A DNA stretch of 64,000 nt, taken from positions 1 to 64,000 of the forward strand of contig JAIOHM010000143.1 in assembly GCA_019912965.1 (NCBI GenBank), given 5' to 3'. This document shows positions 1 through 8,568 of this stretch, in pieces (the stretch's first letter is position 1; the number at the start of each line of letters is the position of its first letter). The notes under the pieces were generated by a model. It was not told the origin of the DNA. It saw only the letters and a list, made by a program, of their open reading frames with translations, and searched no databases. The DNA is from Anaerolineae bacterium (lineage in GTDB: Bacteria > Chloroflexota > Anaerolineae > Aggregatilineales > Phototrophicaceae). The translations under genes and the position numbers were made by a program.

Positions 1-428
1 GTATCCCATGACTCTCCTAATCCCTACCCTCTGTGTTCTCCGTGTCCTCTGTGGTTCAAATTCTTTTCTTGGCGGTTCGTTTTGCACATTGTCAGCGCCA
101 ACCTCCCGCACAGCCGCTGTCAATGACAATCCCGCCAACGCGGCGGCAGCCTCCCGCATAGCCGCTGCACACTACGGCGCTCCCCGTCTCAACCGCCGAC
201 AATGACATTTGCGACATGCCAGCCTCCCGTCTTCCCGCCGACAACCCCTACGGCAATTTTGCACATTTTGCACATTTCGAATCCTATTGTTTCATATCTT
301 TCTGCTCAGCAGCAGAAATGAAGAACCCAGAGCAGGTTGTCTTTTACTCGTCACTCGTCACTTCTTGTAGCACTTTTCAGTCGTGTCGGGCATTATTGTG
401 TGGAAAACCATTATTCAGGAGTAATCAC
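1..428. other. Intergenic region with decayed repeat sequence, no convincing gene
   Basis: No reading frame here has a protein-like sequence. A 65-codon frame at 8-205 translates into low-complexity Ala/Arg/Pro text and covers a dispersed repeat. The stretch contains repeated fragments of the type cctcccg..agccgctg (around 103-175) and a short direct repeat of ctcgtcact near 347-362. The last part, up to 428, holds the ribosome-binding site of the downstream reductase. It may be the eroded end of an insertion or a repeat-rich spacer. Confidence 0.5.
28..58. repeat. Dispersed ctctgtg/cctctgtgg-type repeat
   Basis: The stretch is built from ctctgtgttc, tccgtgtcc and tctgtggttc units. Read on the other strand it is the accacagagg-acacggag-aacacagag pattern that I know as a common intergenic repeat in many environmental bacterial genomes. 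It is probably non-coding. The copy number in this genome cannot be judged from one window. Confidence 0.5.
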
Positions 429-1415
429 ATGAATTATCGTGAACTGGGTCGCACAGGCTGGAAGGTTTCCGAAATTAGTTTTGGCGCGTGGGCGATTGGC
501 GCAAGCTGGGGGCAGGTCAGCGATACGGATTCGCTGGCGGCTTTACACAGCGCCATCGACCTCGGTTGCAACTTTATCGACACGGCGGATGTTTATGGGG
601 ATGGGCGCAGTGAACGGCTGATCGCCCAGCTTAAACGCGAACGGGCGGGCGAAGAAATTATCGTTGCCACCAAAGCCGGACGCCGTTTGCCCAGCCAGAT
701 AGTTGAAGGTTATACCCCGGAAAATCTGAACAGTTGGGTTGACCGCAGCCTGCAAAATCTGGAAACCGATTGTCTCGATCTGGTACAGCTCCACTGTCCG
801 CCAACCGCGCTCTACTATCACCCGGAAGTGTTTGAAACGCTGGATAATCTGGTACGTGCGGGCAAAATCCGTCACTACGGTGTCAGCGTCGAACGGGTGG
901 AAGAAGCCCTCAAAGCCATCGAATACCCCAACGTCCAAACAGTGCAGATCATCTTCAACATGTTCCGCCACCGCCCGGTCGAATTGTTCTTTCAGGAAGC
1001 CAAACGGCGTAAGGTCGGCATTCTGGCACGGGTTCCGCTGGCAAGCGGCCTGCTGACCGGGAAGATGACTGCCCAATCCAGCTTCGCGGCGGACGATCAC
1101 CGCAACTTCAACCGTCACGGCGAATCGTTTGATATGGGCGAAACCTTCTCCGGTGTGGATTATGAAACCGGGCTGAAGGCGGTTGAGGAAATCAAAGCCC
1201 TCGTGCCGGAAGGCGCAAGCATGACGCAGTTCGCCCTGCGCTGGATTTTGATGTTCGACGCCGTGACCTGCGCCATTCCCGGCGGCAAACGTCCCGATCA
1301 GGTCGAGGAAAATATGCGGGCGGCTGATCTGCCCGCGCTGACCGATCTGCAAATGGCGAAAATCCGCGAGATTTATGGGAAGTACGTCCGCGCACAGGTA
1401 CATCATCGCTGGTAA
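429..1415 (+). CDS. Aldo/keto reductase
   Basis: This is a 328-residue NAD(P)H-dependent aldo/keto reductase of the TIM-barrel AKR superfamily, expected to reduce small aldehydes or ketones in the cytoplasm. The catalytic tetrad is visible: Asp51 and Tyr56 in DTADVYG, Lys82 in VATKAG, and His122 in LVQLHCP. The C-terminal cofactor-binding stretch AIPGGKRPDQVEENMRA is typical of the family. The frame is open further upstream to 216, but the ATG at 429 is chosen because an AGGAG motif lies about 6 bases before it and the protein then begins with the usual MNYRELGRTGWKVS. The substrate is unknown. A hairpin at 1431-1453 follows the stop. Confidence 0.93.
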   Translation: MNYRELGRTGWKVSEISFGAWAIGASWGQVSDTDSLAALHSAIDLGCNFIDTADVYGDGRSERLIAQLKRERAGEEIIVATKAGRRLPSQIVEGYTPENLNSWVDRSLQNLETDCLDLVQLHCPPTALYYHPEVFETLDNLVRAGKIRHYGVSVERVEEALKAIEYPNVQTVQIIFNMFRHRPVELFFQEAKRRKVGILARVPLASGLLTGKMTAQSSFAADDHRNFNRHGESFDMGETFSGVDYETGLKAVEEIKALVPEGASMTQFALRWILMFDAVTCAIPGGKRPDQVEENMRAADLPALTDLQMAKIREIYGKYVRAQVHHRW

Positions 1416-1430
1416 ATGGGGCATCTTGTC

Positions 1431-1453
1431 GGGGTGAACGAACCGTTCGCCCC
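1431..1453. terminator. GC-rich hairpin after the aldo/keto reductase
   Basis: GGGGTGAACG and CGTTCGCCCC form a 10-bp stem with one G-T pair around a 3-base loop, 15 bases after the stop codon. No strong T-run follows, so it may be an mRNA end stabiliser or a member of the GGGGCG hairpin family seen elsewhere in the window rather than a classical terminator. Confidence 0.5.
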
Positions 1454-1488
1454 TGCCAACTATTGTTAATTTAGGGGTGGTTTTAAGA

Positions 1489-1513
1489 GGGCGCCCACGT
1501 GTGCGCCCCTACA
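1489..1513. repeat. GGGCGC palindromic repeat
   Basis: GGGCGC and GCGCCC flank a CACGTG-like centre, followed by CTACAAAGG. The same GTAGGGGCGC-type palindrome recurs at other gene ends, for example at 17192-17225. Convergent genes lie on either side (reductase and pirin), so it may also act as a terminator. Confidence 0.45.
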
Positions 1514-1564
1514 AAGGAAGTGGATTTAGGGCAGCAGTCTATAAGATTGCCGCCCCAAACCCGA

Positions 1565-2350
1565 TCACAAGAAGGAGGGGAGATAAAAACTCAGGTAACG
1601 CAGGCCATCATCGGCGCTGGCACGGATGGTCGCGGTTTGCATCTCTGGCGTCGCCAGAATCACATCATACTGTTGAAGCGGAGTCGTCTGCCCGTTGTAA
1701 TCCACCTCGCCGCTGCCGTCGGTCACGTAGAGAAATAAATCTTCATCAGCAGTGGGTGATTCCGGGGAAGTCGTTCCGCCTGCGTCCAGCCATGAAGCCG
1801 TTAGTCGTCCGGTCATGTGCTGCTGCATTGGGGAGTCGCCGCCGATCAAACTGTAAACGGTGGCATCACCCAAGCGCCGTGCCGGAAGCTGTTCGCGCGA
1901 AAGCTGTTGATAATGTGGCTCTAAACCGCGATGCTGACGGTCAGCAATAAACCAGATTTGAATCACGCGCGCGGGTTCATCAAACGGGTTGAGTTCCTGA
2001 TGTTCAATCCAGTCGCCGGAAAACATGCGCTGAAGATCACCGGGGAGCAGTTCGCCTTTTCCGCCCGTCGTATCTTCGTGATACAACTTGCCTTCCAACA
2101 TCCAGGTATAGATTTCCAGTCCCCGGTGTGGATGCCATGTAAAGCCGTTGCGCGGTGCGATGCGCGTCATGTGCGCCGTCAGCATCCCACTGAGTCGTTG
2201 TAATGGACTCCAGCCGCCCACTGCAAAATGTGAGTTTAGCCAGTGAACCGGATTGATGCTGGGGAAGGTGGAGGCGGGAAAGTGCTGAAAAGCAAAATCC
2301 CGAACGAAGTCGGGCTGAATCAAGGTTTCCTGAAGGGCAAAAGACGCCAT
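1565..2350 (-). CDS. Pirin family protein
   Basis: The 261-residue product is a two-domain cupin of the pirin family. The N-terminal metal-binding signature HPHRGLEIYTWMLEG, the following H-E-D and the later WIEHQE match the Fe-binding His/Glu set of pirins and YhhW-type quercetinases. The C-terminal cupin half (about residues 160-261) is more divergent, as is usual. Members act as quercetin 2,3-dioxygenases or redox-sensitive regulators; which applies here cannot be told. It follows yceI on the same strand with a hairpin in the gap, so co-transcription is uncertain. Confidence 0.9.
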   Translation of the reverse strand: MASFALQETLIQPDFVRDFAFQHFPASTFPSINPVHWLNSHFAVGGWSPLQRLSGMLTAHMTRIAPRNGFTWHPHRGLEIYTWMLEGKLYHEDTTGGKGELLPGDLQRMFSGDWIEHQELNPFDEPARVIQIWFIADRQHRGLEPHYQQLSREQLPARRLGDATVYSLIGGDSPMQQHMTGRLTASWLDAGGTTSPESPTADEDLFLYVTDGSGEVDYNGQTTPLQQYDVILATPEMQTATIRASADDGLRYLSFYLPSFL

Positions 2351-2377
2351 CGGTTATTTCCCCATTATGAAGTTGAT

Positions 2378-2407
2378 GGTAGAGGCGAACCAATCTTCAC
2401 CTCTACC
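2378..2407 (-). terminator. Hairpin between yceI and the pirin gene
   Basis: GGTAGAGG and CCTCTACC form an 8-bp stem, extended by GAA/TTC after a one-base mismatch, around a 6-base loop. It lies between the yceI stop (2426) and the pirin start (2350). The lack of a clear T-run makes it either a weak terminator or an intercistronic processing site. Confidence 0.5.
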
Positions 2408-2425
2408 GCATGAATAATACCCGTG

Positions 2426-2974
2426 TTACGCGGGCTGGCCTACAGTTTCGCCAACGGCTTCCACATCCAATGTGATCGATACTTCCTTGCCGACCAGCCA
2501 GCCGCCCGCTTCGAGTGCCATGTTCCAGTTCAGACCGAAGTCTTCGCGGTTGACCTTGACCGAACCCGTGAAGCCGATGTGGGGTTCACCCTGGAAGCCT
2601 TTGGTCTCGCCGAGGAATTCTGCATCCAGCACGACGGAACGGGTCACGTCGCGGATGGTCAGATCGCCCGTCACTTTGGCGCGGGTGTTATTGTCGTAGG
2701 GTTCAACCTTTGTGCTTTTGAAGGTGATGGTCGGGTACTTGACGACATCCAGAAAGTCCGGGCTGCGGAGATGGTCATCGCGCTGCTGAACGCCTGTTGA
2801 ACTCATGCTGTTAGTGTCGATCACCGCTTCCACCGATGACAGTGCCGGGTTTTCCGGGTTGTAGCTGAGTGTACCGTTGACGGTCTTAAAGCTGCCGCGA
2901 ACGGTGGTCACCATCATGTGGCGGGCAGAAAATTCGGCAGCAGTGTGGGCAGCATCGATTTTGTAAACAGGCAT
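2426..2974 (-). CDS. YceI family lipocalin-like protein
   Basis: The 182-residue product has the YceI fold, a lipocalin-like barrel that binds isoprenoid lipids. It opens with YKIDAAHTAAEFSARHMMVTT, the usual start of the family, and keeps SVEAVIDTNSMSSTGVQQRDDHLRSPDF and the VTGDLTIRDVTRSVVLD region. There is no signal peptide, so this member is cytoplasmic. AGGAG lies about 9 bases before the ATG. The gene sits downstream of a TetR-type regulator on the same strand, and two copies of one palindrome lie in the 121-base gap, so it is probably the target of that regulator. Confidence 0.92.
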   Translation of the reverse strand: MPVYKIDAAHTAAEFSARHMMVTTVRGSFKTVNGTLSYNPENPALSSVEAVIDTNSMSSTGVQQRDDHLRSPDFLDVVKYPTITFKSTKVEPYDNNTRAKVTGDLTIRDVTRSVVLDAEFLGETKGFQGEPHIGFTGSVKVNREDFGLNWNMALEAGGWLVGKEVSITLDVEAVGETVGQPA

Positions 2975-3003
2975 GTTCAGGTTCTCCTCTTGTGTTCATC
3001 CGT

Positions 3004-3023
3004 AAATGGACTGTAGTCCGTTT
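3004..3023. promoter_or_regulatory. Putative TetR operator, copy 1 (yceI-proximal)
   Basis: The palindrome AAATGGAC-TGTA-GTCCGTTT lies 30 bases upstream of the yceI start. The same arms and the same 4-base spacer recur at 3078-3097. Dyads of this kind bind TetR-family dimers. Binding by the adjacent regulator is inferred. Confidence 0.65.
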
Positions 3024-3077
3024 TGATGTTTTGAGGATACATCGCTTTATGCTGTTTGTCTATTAGAGGAACGTTAG

Positions 3078-3097
3078 AAATGGACTAGCGTCCGTTT
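3078..3097. promoter_or_regulatory. Putative TetR operator, copy 2 (overlaps the regulator stop codon)
   Basis: The palindrome AAATGGAC-TAGC-GTCCGTTT has arms identical to copy 1 and differs only in its 4-base centre. It overlaps the stop codon of the TetR gene (3096-3098). The two copies start 74 bases apart, about seven helical turns, which would place two dimers on the same DNA face. Confidence 0.65.
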
Positions 3098-3674
3098 ATG
3101 AGGTGATTTGGTCAAGAACCGCTGTCATGCCATCGCCAATCCGTTCCAGACTGTAACCGCGCACCTGCCGCAGATAATAAACGGTGTGGACTTCCAGCAT
3201 GGTGTACAGCATATCCGTCAGATAATCCAGATCGGCGGGTGGGTTGATCTGCGTCAGCAAGCCTTGAATGGTCTGCCGCCACCACCAGTGCGCCGGATGT
3301 TGTAACGATTCAACGACGCTTTGCCCCGCGCACAGCAGCGCCGCATTTCGATCTACGAAATCCAGCACCTCGCGCACGAACCAACGGAGATTTTCTCCCG
3401 GCGCATGACCCAGCCGCATGTGTTCAAACGTGCGGGTTTGCAACCGCCGTTGGTCTTCATCCAGCAACGCTTCCGAGATTTCGATCTTGGTCTTGAAATG
3501 GCGGTAAAGCGTGCCCTTGCCAACGCCAGCCGCCAGTTGGAGGTCGGTCATGGTGATGGCATCAATGCCTTGTTCAGCGAACAGCCGTTTGGCTGTATCC
3601 AGAATCAAGGCGCGATTCTTGAGGGCATCGGAGCGCGTCGGTTGTGGGTTTTGGAAAGTCAGTTCGTCGTTCAT
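3096..3674 (-). CDS. TetR/AcrR family transcriptional regulator
   Basis: This 192-residue one-component repressor has an N-terminal helix-turn-helix at about residues 22-68: ILDTAKRLFAEQGIDAITMTDLQLAAGVGKGTLYRHFKTK, with the canonical GKGTLYRHF recognition helix. The remainder is an alpha-helical ligand-binding domain with no recognisable ligand signature. It lies upstream of yceI on the same strand, and the two GGAC-N4-GTCC palindromes in the intervening gap are its probable binding sites. None lies in front of its own start, so it may control yceI rather than itself. A perfect TATAAT on the minus strand (3707-3712) could be its -10 box. Confidence 0.9.
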   Translation of the reverse strand: MNDELTFQNPQPTRSDALKNRALILDTAKRLFAEQGIDAITMTDLQLAAGVGKGTLYRHFKTKIEISEALLDEDQRRLQTRTFEHMRLGHAPGENLRWFVREVLDFVDRNAALLCAGQSVVESLQHPAHWWWRQTIQGLLTQINPPADLDYLTDMLYTMLEVHTVYYLRQVRGYSLERIGDGMTAVLDQITS

Positions 3675-3706
3675 CAGGTTACTTTGGTTACAAACACATT
3701 GTGTGT

Positions 3707-3712
3707 ATTATA
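3707..3712 (-). promoter_or_regulatory. Possible -10 box for the TetR-type regulator
   Basis: TATAAT on the minus strand lies 32 bases before the regulator start. No good -35 lies 16-18 bases upstream. A short palindrome ACACA-T-TGTGT (3694-3704) lies just downstream, near the predicted transcription start, and might be a regulatory site. Confidence 0.35.
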
Positions 3713-3776
3713 CGCCGAATGAAAAGCGCCGGATTTTACCCGGCACTTACCATATTCGGAGAATTGAGGATGTCAG

Positions 3777-4211
3777 TCAAGAGGCTTTAGACTGATTTAT
3801 TTCGTCCTGTGCCACCAGCACGGCAGAAGGGTGCAAAATTCCGGCGATGACGCGCTGTGAACAACCCACGGCGGGCGATGATACGGCCATCGGAACGGCT
3901 TCAAAACTGGCACAGCAGGCAATCAGATGGGTGGCTTCCTGGGCAGCCTGTGCAACAACACCGATATCAATCGTTTCCTGCCACTTCCACCACGGCGGCA
4001 CGCGCTGGAGCGGATTTTCGAGCGCATCGGTGTCTAGCAAGCGGGCAATGGCGACCTGCTGGTTAAAAATTGCCTGATGCAGTTCCCACGCTTCCGCCGG
4101 GCTGCCCGGTTTCATCTGATAATCCTTACCATAGCGAGTCTGGAATATGCTGCTGAGTTCGATCAACTCGGCAATTTGGGCAGCAATATGACGTGCCATA
4201 ACAGTGTTCAT
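3777..4211 (-). CDS. Protein of unknown function, 144 residues
   Basis: I do not recognise a family. The protein is soluble and mostly helical, starting with HIAAQIAELIELSSIFQTRYGKDY and carrying WELHQAIFNQQVAIARLL and PPWWKWQETIDIGVVAQAAQEATHLIACC in the middle. There are no signal peptide, membrane segment or obvious metal or nucleotide motif. Codon use resembles its neighbours, and a good AT-rich promoter with an AAAGGA ribosome-binding site precedes the start, so it is likely a real gene. The stop lies about 100 bases before the TetR-type regulator on the same strand. Confidence 0.65.
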   Translation of the reverse strand: MNTVMARHIAAQIAELIELSSIFQTRYGKDYQMKPGSPAEAWELHQAIFNQQVAIARLLDTDALENPLQRVPPWWKWQETIDIGVVAQAAQEATHLIACCASFEAVPMAVSSPAVGCSQRVIAGILHPSAVLVAQDEINQSKAS

Positions 4212-4277
4212 GTGTGCATATTCCTTTCTACCGGATGTCTGATGATATTTAAAGATTGCTTAAACTTTATTTAACAT

Positions 4278-4305
4278 ATTTTAACAGAATTTAATGATAA
4301 ATCAA
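4278..4305 (-). promoter_or_regulatory. Probable sigma70-type promoter of the 144-residue protein gene
   Basis: On the minus strand TTGATT (4300-4305) and TAAAAT (4278-4283) are separated by 16 bases in a strongly AT-rich stretch, about 65 bases before the start codon at 4211. Confidence 0.45.
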
Positions 4306-4399
4306 TACAGGCAGTGTTAAATCTTTCGGGTGGTTTTGGAATCAAAACAGGACGCAATAGATTGCGCCCCAACATGAATATTTAAACAGATTCTAGCTA

Positions 4400-5395
4400 C
4401 TACAGGGTCACAATCCGGTTGGCGACCCGCAGTTGTTTGGGGAATACGGGCAGGAAATCGATTAAGCCTTTATAGCGTCCAGCTTCGTACTCGCTTAAAT
4501 AGCGACGCATCACGCTTACCATCCCCGGCAGAATGGTCATGCCTTGCGTTTTGCGCTCCATGAGGATATAGGCATCAGCCTCTTTTTTGTTCATGTGGGT
4601 TTCCAGATACAGCGCACAAGCCGCTGCCACGAACAGGTTGGTAAACTGCTCCTGCCAAGTGGGGTAGCGGGCGCGGAACTGGTCGCTGACGGGCAGCGTC
4701 GTTTCGGCAATCGGCGCAACTTCCTGTGCATGAGTCCGGAGGAAATCGAAAATCAACAAACGCCCATACTGCGCCAGCGCCGAACGGTGAATATAGGCGC
4801 GGTCTTCATCAAACGGCCACGGCGGGCTGTCGCCCCATGCCAAACGCGGCGGCGCAACACAGATCAATTCGCCGTTCAGCCGGACACCCACTTCCATCTC
4901 GGTTGGAAAGGAAATATTGGGGATGAAAATCAACGACTCGGAGATATCACCGATGAATTGATTGAGGAAAGGTTTAAAGCTCACGCCTTTAAACATCTTC
5001 TGGGATTCGTTGAAACTGTTTTGCCAGGGGCCGTCTTCATCCTTCCACCATTTGGCGAGGTTAGCCGTCCCATAAAAATCACGCAGATGTTCATCCCATC
5101 GGGGTGGCATCCAGCGCGGCGCTTCGGTAATTTCCATCTTCGGCCAGCTCATTTTCAGCGCAAAATTATAGATGGCCTCAACCGGCGCGCCCTGATTAAT
5201 TAAACTCTGCATCCCCTGAACCGCTGGATGGTTCTTAAAGGGATCAAGATATTTGCGCGTGGCACGGCTATGCGCGTGTGTGCCATGCGGCTGTCGTTCC
5301 TGTGATTTTTCCGGCCAATCGGTTGCGGCCAAAACTGCCGACATCAGCCGAACCCGGTCATCTAATCTAACTGTTACGTCCTGTTGGGTGCTCAT
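4400..5395 (-). CDS. Protein of unknown function, 331 residues
   Basis: I do not recognise this family with confidence. The start is the ATG at 5395, one codon inside a TTG that also opens the frame, with GGGACGG upstream. The protein is soluble, Trp- and Pro-rich in its middle part (SWPKMEITEAPRWMPPRWDEH, WGDSPPWPFDEDRAYIHRSAL), and ends in a helical region including FTNLFVAAACALYLETHMNKKEADAYILMERKT. There is no HExxH, no signal peptide and no membrane span. It is divergent from the glycosyltransferase gene at 5555. It could be a stress or metal-dependent enzyme, but nothing visible decides this. Confidence 0.75.
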   Translation of the reverse strand: MSTQQDVTVRLDDRVRLMSAVLAATDWPEKSQERQPHGTHAHSRATRKYLDPFKNHPAVQGMQSLINQGAPVEAIYNFALKMSWPKMEITEAPRWMPPRWDEHLRDFYGTANLAKWWKDEDGPWQNSFNESQKMFKGVSFKPFLNQFIGDISESLIFIPNISFPTEMEVGVRLNGELICVAPPRLAWGDSPPWPFDEDRAYIHRSALAQYGRLLIFDFLRTHAQEVAPIAETTLPVSDQFRARYPTWQEQFTNLFVAAACALYLETHMNKKEADAYILMERKTQGMTILPGMVSVMRRYLSEYEAGRYKGLIDFLPVFPKQLRVANRIVTL

Positions 5396-5554
5396 CAACC
5401 GTCCCGCAGCATCAGTGGGGATAGAATTCTGTTTGTATTGTAGAGGTCAAATTGCGAACGGGCAAGCGCGCGCCTTAATAAGAATTCATCGGCTACAATT
5501 GTGCAAGATTTTTGAATCGTCCTTCATATTTACCGTCAAAACAGGATTGTTCCC

Positions 5555-6688
5555 GTGCGAGTCGCTTTTTTTGCAGATACATTCCTACCCAAAATTGATG
5601 GCATCGTCACGGTGATGTGTTTGTTGATTGACCATCTAGAGACACGGGGGATTGAAACGGCGGTTATCGCGCCTAAGCTGGGGGCAGAACGTTACAAAAA
5701 CACACCCATCATCGGTGTTCCCGGCGTGACTATGCCTTTATATCCAGAACTCAAACTTGGCCCGCCAACCCTGCATACCTACCAGCAGTTCAAAGCTTTT
5801 CAGCCCGATCTTGCCCACTGCATTCACCCGTTCCTGATCGGTGGTTTTGGGATGTTGATGGCAAAACGCCTGAACATTCCCAGAGTGGCTTCGTTTCATC
5901 TGGATGTCGCACGGCTGACCCATCATTTTAAAATCGGGTTTGTTGCTCCAGCGGCCAACCGTTTAACGCGGATGCTGTTTAATTGGGCAGATTATTCGTT
6001 AGCCCCTTCCCGGCTTATCCAACGCGAAATGATTCAGATGGGTATTCGCAATGTGGGTTTATGGGGGCGCGGGGTGGATGCCGAACGTTTTAACCCCGGT
6101 TACTACAGCCCTGATATGCGTGAACAGCTTTCCGGTGGACACCCTGACGAAAGTATTCTGCTGTATGTGGGGCGGCTGTCATCGGAAAAGCGGTTGGAAA
6201 CACTGCGCCCGCTGCTGGAAACGCTACCCAATACGCGGCTGGCGTTGGTTGGTGATGGGCCAGCGCGCGCCCAACTGGAAAATTATTTCGCCGGGACAAA
6301 GACGACATTCATGGGATTTATGCAGGGCGAAGCCCTCTCGCAAGCTTATGCGAGTGCCGATATTTTTGTGTTCCCTTCGGCGCTGGAAACCTTTGGGTTA
6401 GTCGTGGTAGAAGCCATGGCGGCTGGTTTGCCAGTAGTGGCTTCGCGGGTGGGCGGCGTGGGCGATGTGGTGCAGGAAGGCCGCACGGGATACACCTTTG
6501 AAGTGGGTGATATTGCAAGCATGATTGCGGGTGTGCAGCAGATTGCGGCCAGCAGGGAGAAAAGAATCGAAATGGGGAACATCGCCCGCGCATTTGCCGA
6601 AACCCAGACATGGCCAGCCATGATGGACGAAGTGGTTGATTTGTATATACGATTGATCGAAAGCTATCGGGACAAGAAAGCGGCCTAA
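5555..6688 (+). CDS. GT4 family glycosyltransferase
   Basis: This 377-residue retaining GT-B glycosyltransferase of family 4 transfers a sugar from a nucleotide donor, probably to a lipid or glycan acceptor at the cytoplasmic membrane face. The N-terminal half starts MRVAFFADTFLPKIDG and includes GVDAERFNPG. The donor half has YVGRLSSEKRLE, LVGDGPAR and the E-x7-E signature with Glu278 and Glu286 (LETFGLVVVE). The order resembles SQD2/MgdA-type diacylglycerol glycosyltransferases. Start is GTG. It is followed after one base by a methyltransferase, so the two are almost certainly co-transcribed. Confidence 0.92.
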   Translation: MRVAFFADTFLPKIDGIVTVMCLLIDHLETRGIETAVIAPKLGAERYKNTPIIGVPGVTMPLYPELKLGPPTLHTYQQFKAFQPDLAHCIHPFLIGGFGMLMAKRLNIPRVASFHLDVARLTHHFKIGFVAPAANRLTRMLFNWADYSLAPSRLIQREMIQMGIRNVGLWGRGVDAERFNPGYYSPDMREQLSGGHPDESILLYVGRLSSEKRLETLRPLLETLPNTRLALVGDGPARAQLENYFAGTKTTFMGFMQGEALSQAYASADIFVFPSALETFGLVVVEAMAAGLPVVASRVGGVGDVVQEGRTGYTFEVGDIASMIAGVQQIAASREKRIEMGNIARAFAETQTWPAMMDEVVDLYIRLIESYRDKKAA

Positions 6689-6689
6689 A

Positions 6690-7400
6690 ATGCAGAATTT
6701 TCAGGATAAAAATACCGCCATCAGTTGGGATAAAGATACCGTCAGCGCCAACCCCAGCCGACCGGAGCAACTGGATATGCTGATCACGTTGATTGAAGAT
6801 GGCTATCAACCGGGAAAGACGATTCTCGATCTGGGCTTTGGGACAGGCTTAGTCGAGGAGCAGATTTTCCGGCGCATTCCGGCGGTACAGATCGTCGGCG
6901 TGGATGCTTCGCAAGCCATGATGGAATTGGCGCATCCGCGTCTGGAGGCGTTTAAAGATCAGTATGTAACGGTACAGCATGATCTGAGCCAGATTGCGGG
7001 TTTGCAACTACCGGAACGGAATTATCAATTCATTTTCAGCGTCCAAACCCTGCATCACCTGACGGATTCTCAAATGCAAACGGCCTATGGTTTTATCTTC
7101 AGCATGTTAGAAGCAGGCGGATTATTCCTGCTTTTAGATCGAATCGCGGTTGAAAAAGCGGCGCTTTATGACTGCTATCAAAGCCTGTGGCGGCGGCAAG
7201 ACCGGGTTTATGGTTCACAGGTTGCACAAGGAGAAGGCGCAAATTTCCCTGAGCATCAAGAAATTGTGCGGACGCGGGGTGATATTCCAATGGGTTTGGA
7301 ACGCCATCTGGAACTGCTCAAACAAGCCGGTTTTGAAGCAGCCTGTTTACATTTGCAGACTAATCGGGCTTTATTCGCGGCGCGGAAACCAACCGAATAA
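6690..7400 (+). CDS. Class I SAM-dependent methyltransferase
   Basis: The 236-residue product has the Rossmann-type methyltransferase core: motif I ILDLGFGTGLVEE (about residues 45-57), the acidic ribose-binding Asp72 in VGVDASQAM, and FIFSVQTLHHL as motif IV/post II. The ATG lies one base after the GT4 stop, indicating translational coupling. The substrate is not predictable from sequence. Pairing with a glycosyltransferase suggests a glycolipid or glycan, but that is only inferred from position. Confidence 0.9.
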   Translation: MQNFQDKNTAISWDKDTVSANPSRPEQLDMLITLIEDGYQPGKTILDLGFGTGLVEEQIFRRIPAVQIVGVDASQAMMELAHPRLEAFKDQYVTVQHDLSQIAGLQLPERNYQFIFSVQTLHHLTDSQMQTAYGFIFSMLEAGGLFLLLDRIAVEKAALYDCYQSLWRRQDRVYGSQVAQGEGANFPEHQEIVRTRGDIPMGLERHLELLKQAGFEAACLHLQTNRALFAARKPTE

Positions 7401-7490
7401 CGTAAAATCCACCCGCCTCCACACAGGCTTTTTTGATTACGCAAGGTAACGGGCGTTCAATAGCAGGGCGTAATTCAATGAGGTCTGAGC

Positions 7491-8549
7491 ATGCAAAAAT
7501 TTCGCCGTTTCCTTCAGGGCGCATTTGTAGTTACGGGTGTGCTGTATGCCACAATCATCCTGACTTATCTGGCGGTACGGCTGGTCGCTGCGGATGCTTT
7601 CTGGCGGTTGGCGTTCATCAACACCTTCGCTCACTGGCTGATTCTGCCTGTTTTCCTGCTGCTGCCGATGGCACTGGTGCTGCGTAAACGCCGGATTGCT
7701 TTCGCGCTGCTGCCGATCGCGCTGACTGGTATTGTCTGGTTCGCCCCGTATTTCATGCCCAAGTTCCCACCGAAACCAACTGGTCAGGTCATCCGGGTGC
7801 TGACTTTCAACGTGTGGGGTAATAATCACGATCTATCACGCATCGAAGATTGGATACGCCAATCGGGCGCTGATCTGGTGCTGCTGCAAGAAGTCTCGCC
7901 AACGCATGCCGAAGGGGTGCTGCCGGGATTGATGGATTTGTATCCGTACCAATCCAGCCAAGAGGATAATCGACGCTGGGGCGATAACATCTCCCTTTCC
8001 CGTTATCCGATTGTGGAAAGCCAGTATTTCGATCTGGGCGTACCCAATCACCCTGATCCTTTGCGGTTGGTGGTGGACGCTCCCAAAGGCCGTTTAGCGG
8101 TTTACAATGTGCATCTGGATTGGCCGGGTGGTTATACACGCCAACCTGAACCCATCTTTCAATCGCTGTTCGAGAACAACTTCTATTTCCGCAGTGTATT
8201 GGGCTATGACGAGAGCATCCGCAACCTCCAGATTGAGCGTTTGCTGGCGAAATTGCAAACCGAGCCATATCCGCATATCGTCGGTGGGGATTTCAACATG
8301 AGCGCCGCCAGCATCATGTATAACCATGTGGCCGCACAGCTTCAGGATTCCTTCCGCGAGGCCGGCTGGGGATTAGGCACAAGCTGGCCGGATGCCAGTG
8401 TACGCGGGATGGCAGGCTGGATTCCACCACTTGTGCGGATTGATTACATCTGGCACAGCGACGATTTGCAATCGGTCAGCGCACGGGTTGGGTCACCGGT
8501 CGGCTCCGATCATCTGCCTGTGCTGGCGGATCTGGTTTTTAGTTCTTAA
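7491..8549 (+). CDS. Membrane-anchored endonuclease/exonuclease/phosphatase family protein
   Basis: The 352-residue product has three N-terminal membrane spans (about 10-33, 44-64 and 70-88) and then an EEP hydrolase domain that probably faces outward. Catalytic motifs are complete: Asn107 in TFNVWG, Glu134 in LLQEVSP, His208 in VYNVHLDWPGG, Asp267 and Asn269 in GGDFNMS, and Asp340-His341 in GSDHLPV. This layout is found in bacterial proteins that hydrolyse phosphodiesters of lipids or nucleotides. GAGG precedes the ATG. It is third in a same-strand run after the GT4 and methyltransferase genes. Confidence 0.9.
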   Translation: MQKFRRFLQGAFVVTGVLYATIILTYLAVRLVAADAFWRLAFINTFAHWLILPVFLLLPMALVLRKRRIAFALLPIALTGIVWFAPYFMPKFPPKPTGQVIRVLTFNVWGNNHDLSRIEDWIRQSGADLVLLQEVSPTHAEGVLPGLMDLYPYQSSQEDNRRWGDNISLSRYPIVESQYFDLGVPNHPDPLRLVVDAPKGRLAVYNVHLDWPGGYTRQPEPIFQSLFENNFYFRSVLGYDESIRNLQIERLLAKLQTEPYPHIVGGDFNMSAASIMYNHVAAQLQDSFREAGWGLGTSWPDASVRGMAGWIPPLVRIDYIWHSDDLQSVSARVGSPVGSDHLPVLADLVFSS

Positions 8550-8568
8550 GTTTCGATGGAGTGCATTC

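Noticed and set aside
8..205. 65-codon frame at the left edge
   Set aside because: It runs through a dispersed repeat and low-complexity sequence, with no ribosome-binding site.
543..1424. Long minus-strand frame opposite the aldo/keto reductase
   Set aside because: The sequence has no family resemblance and is fully antisense to a well-supported gene.
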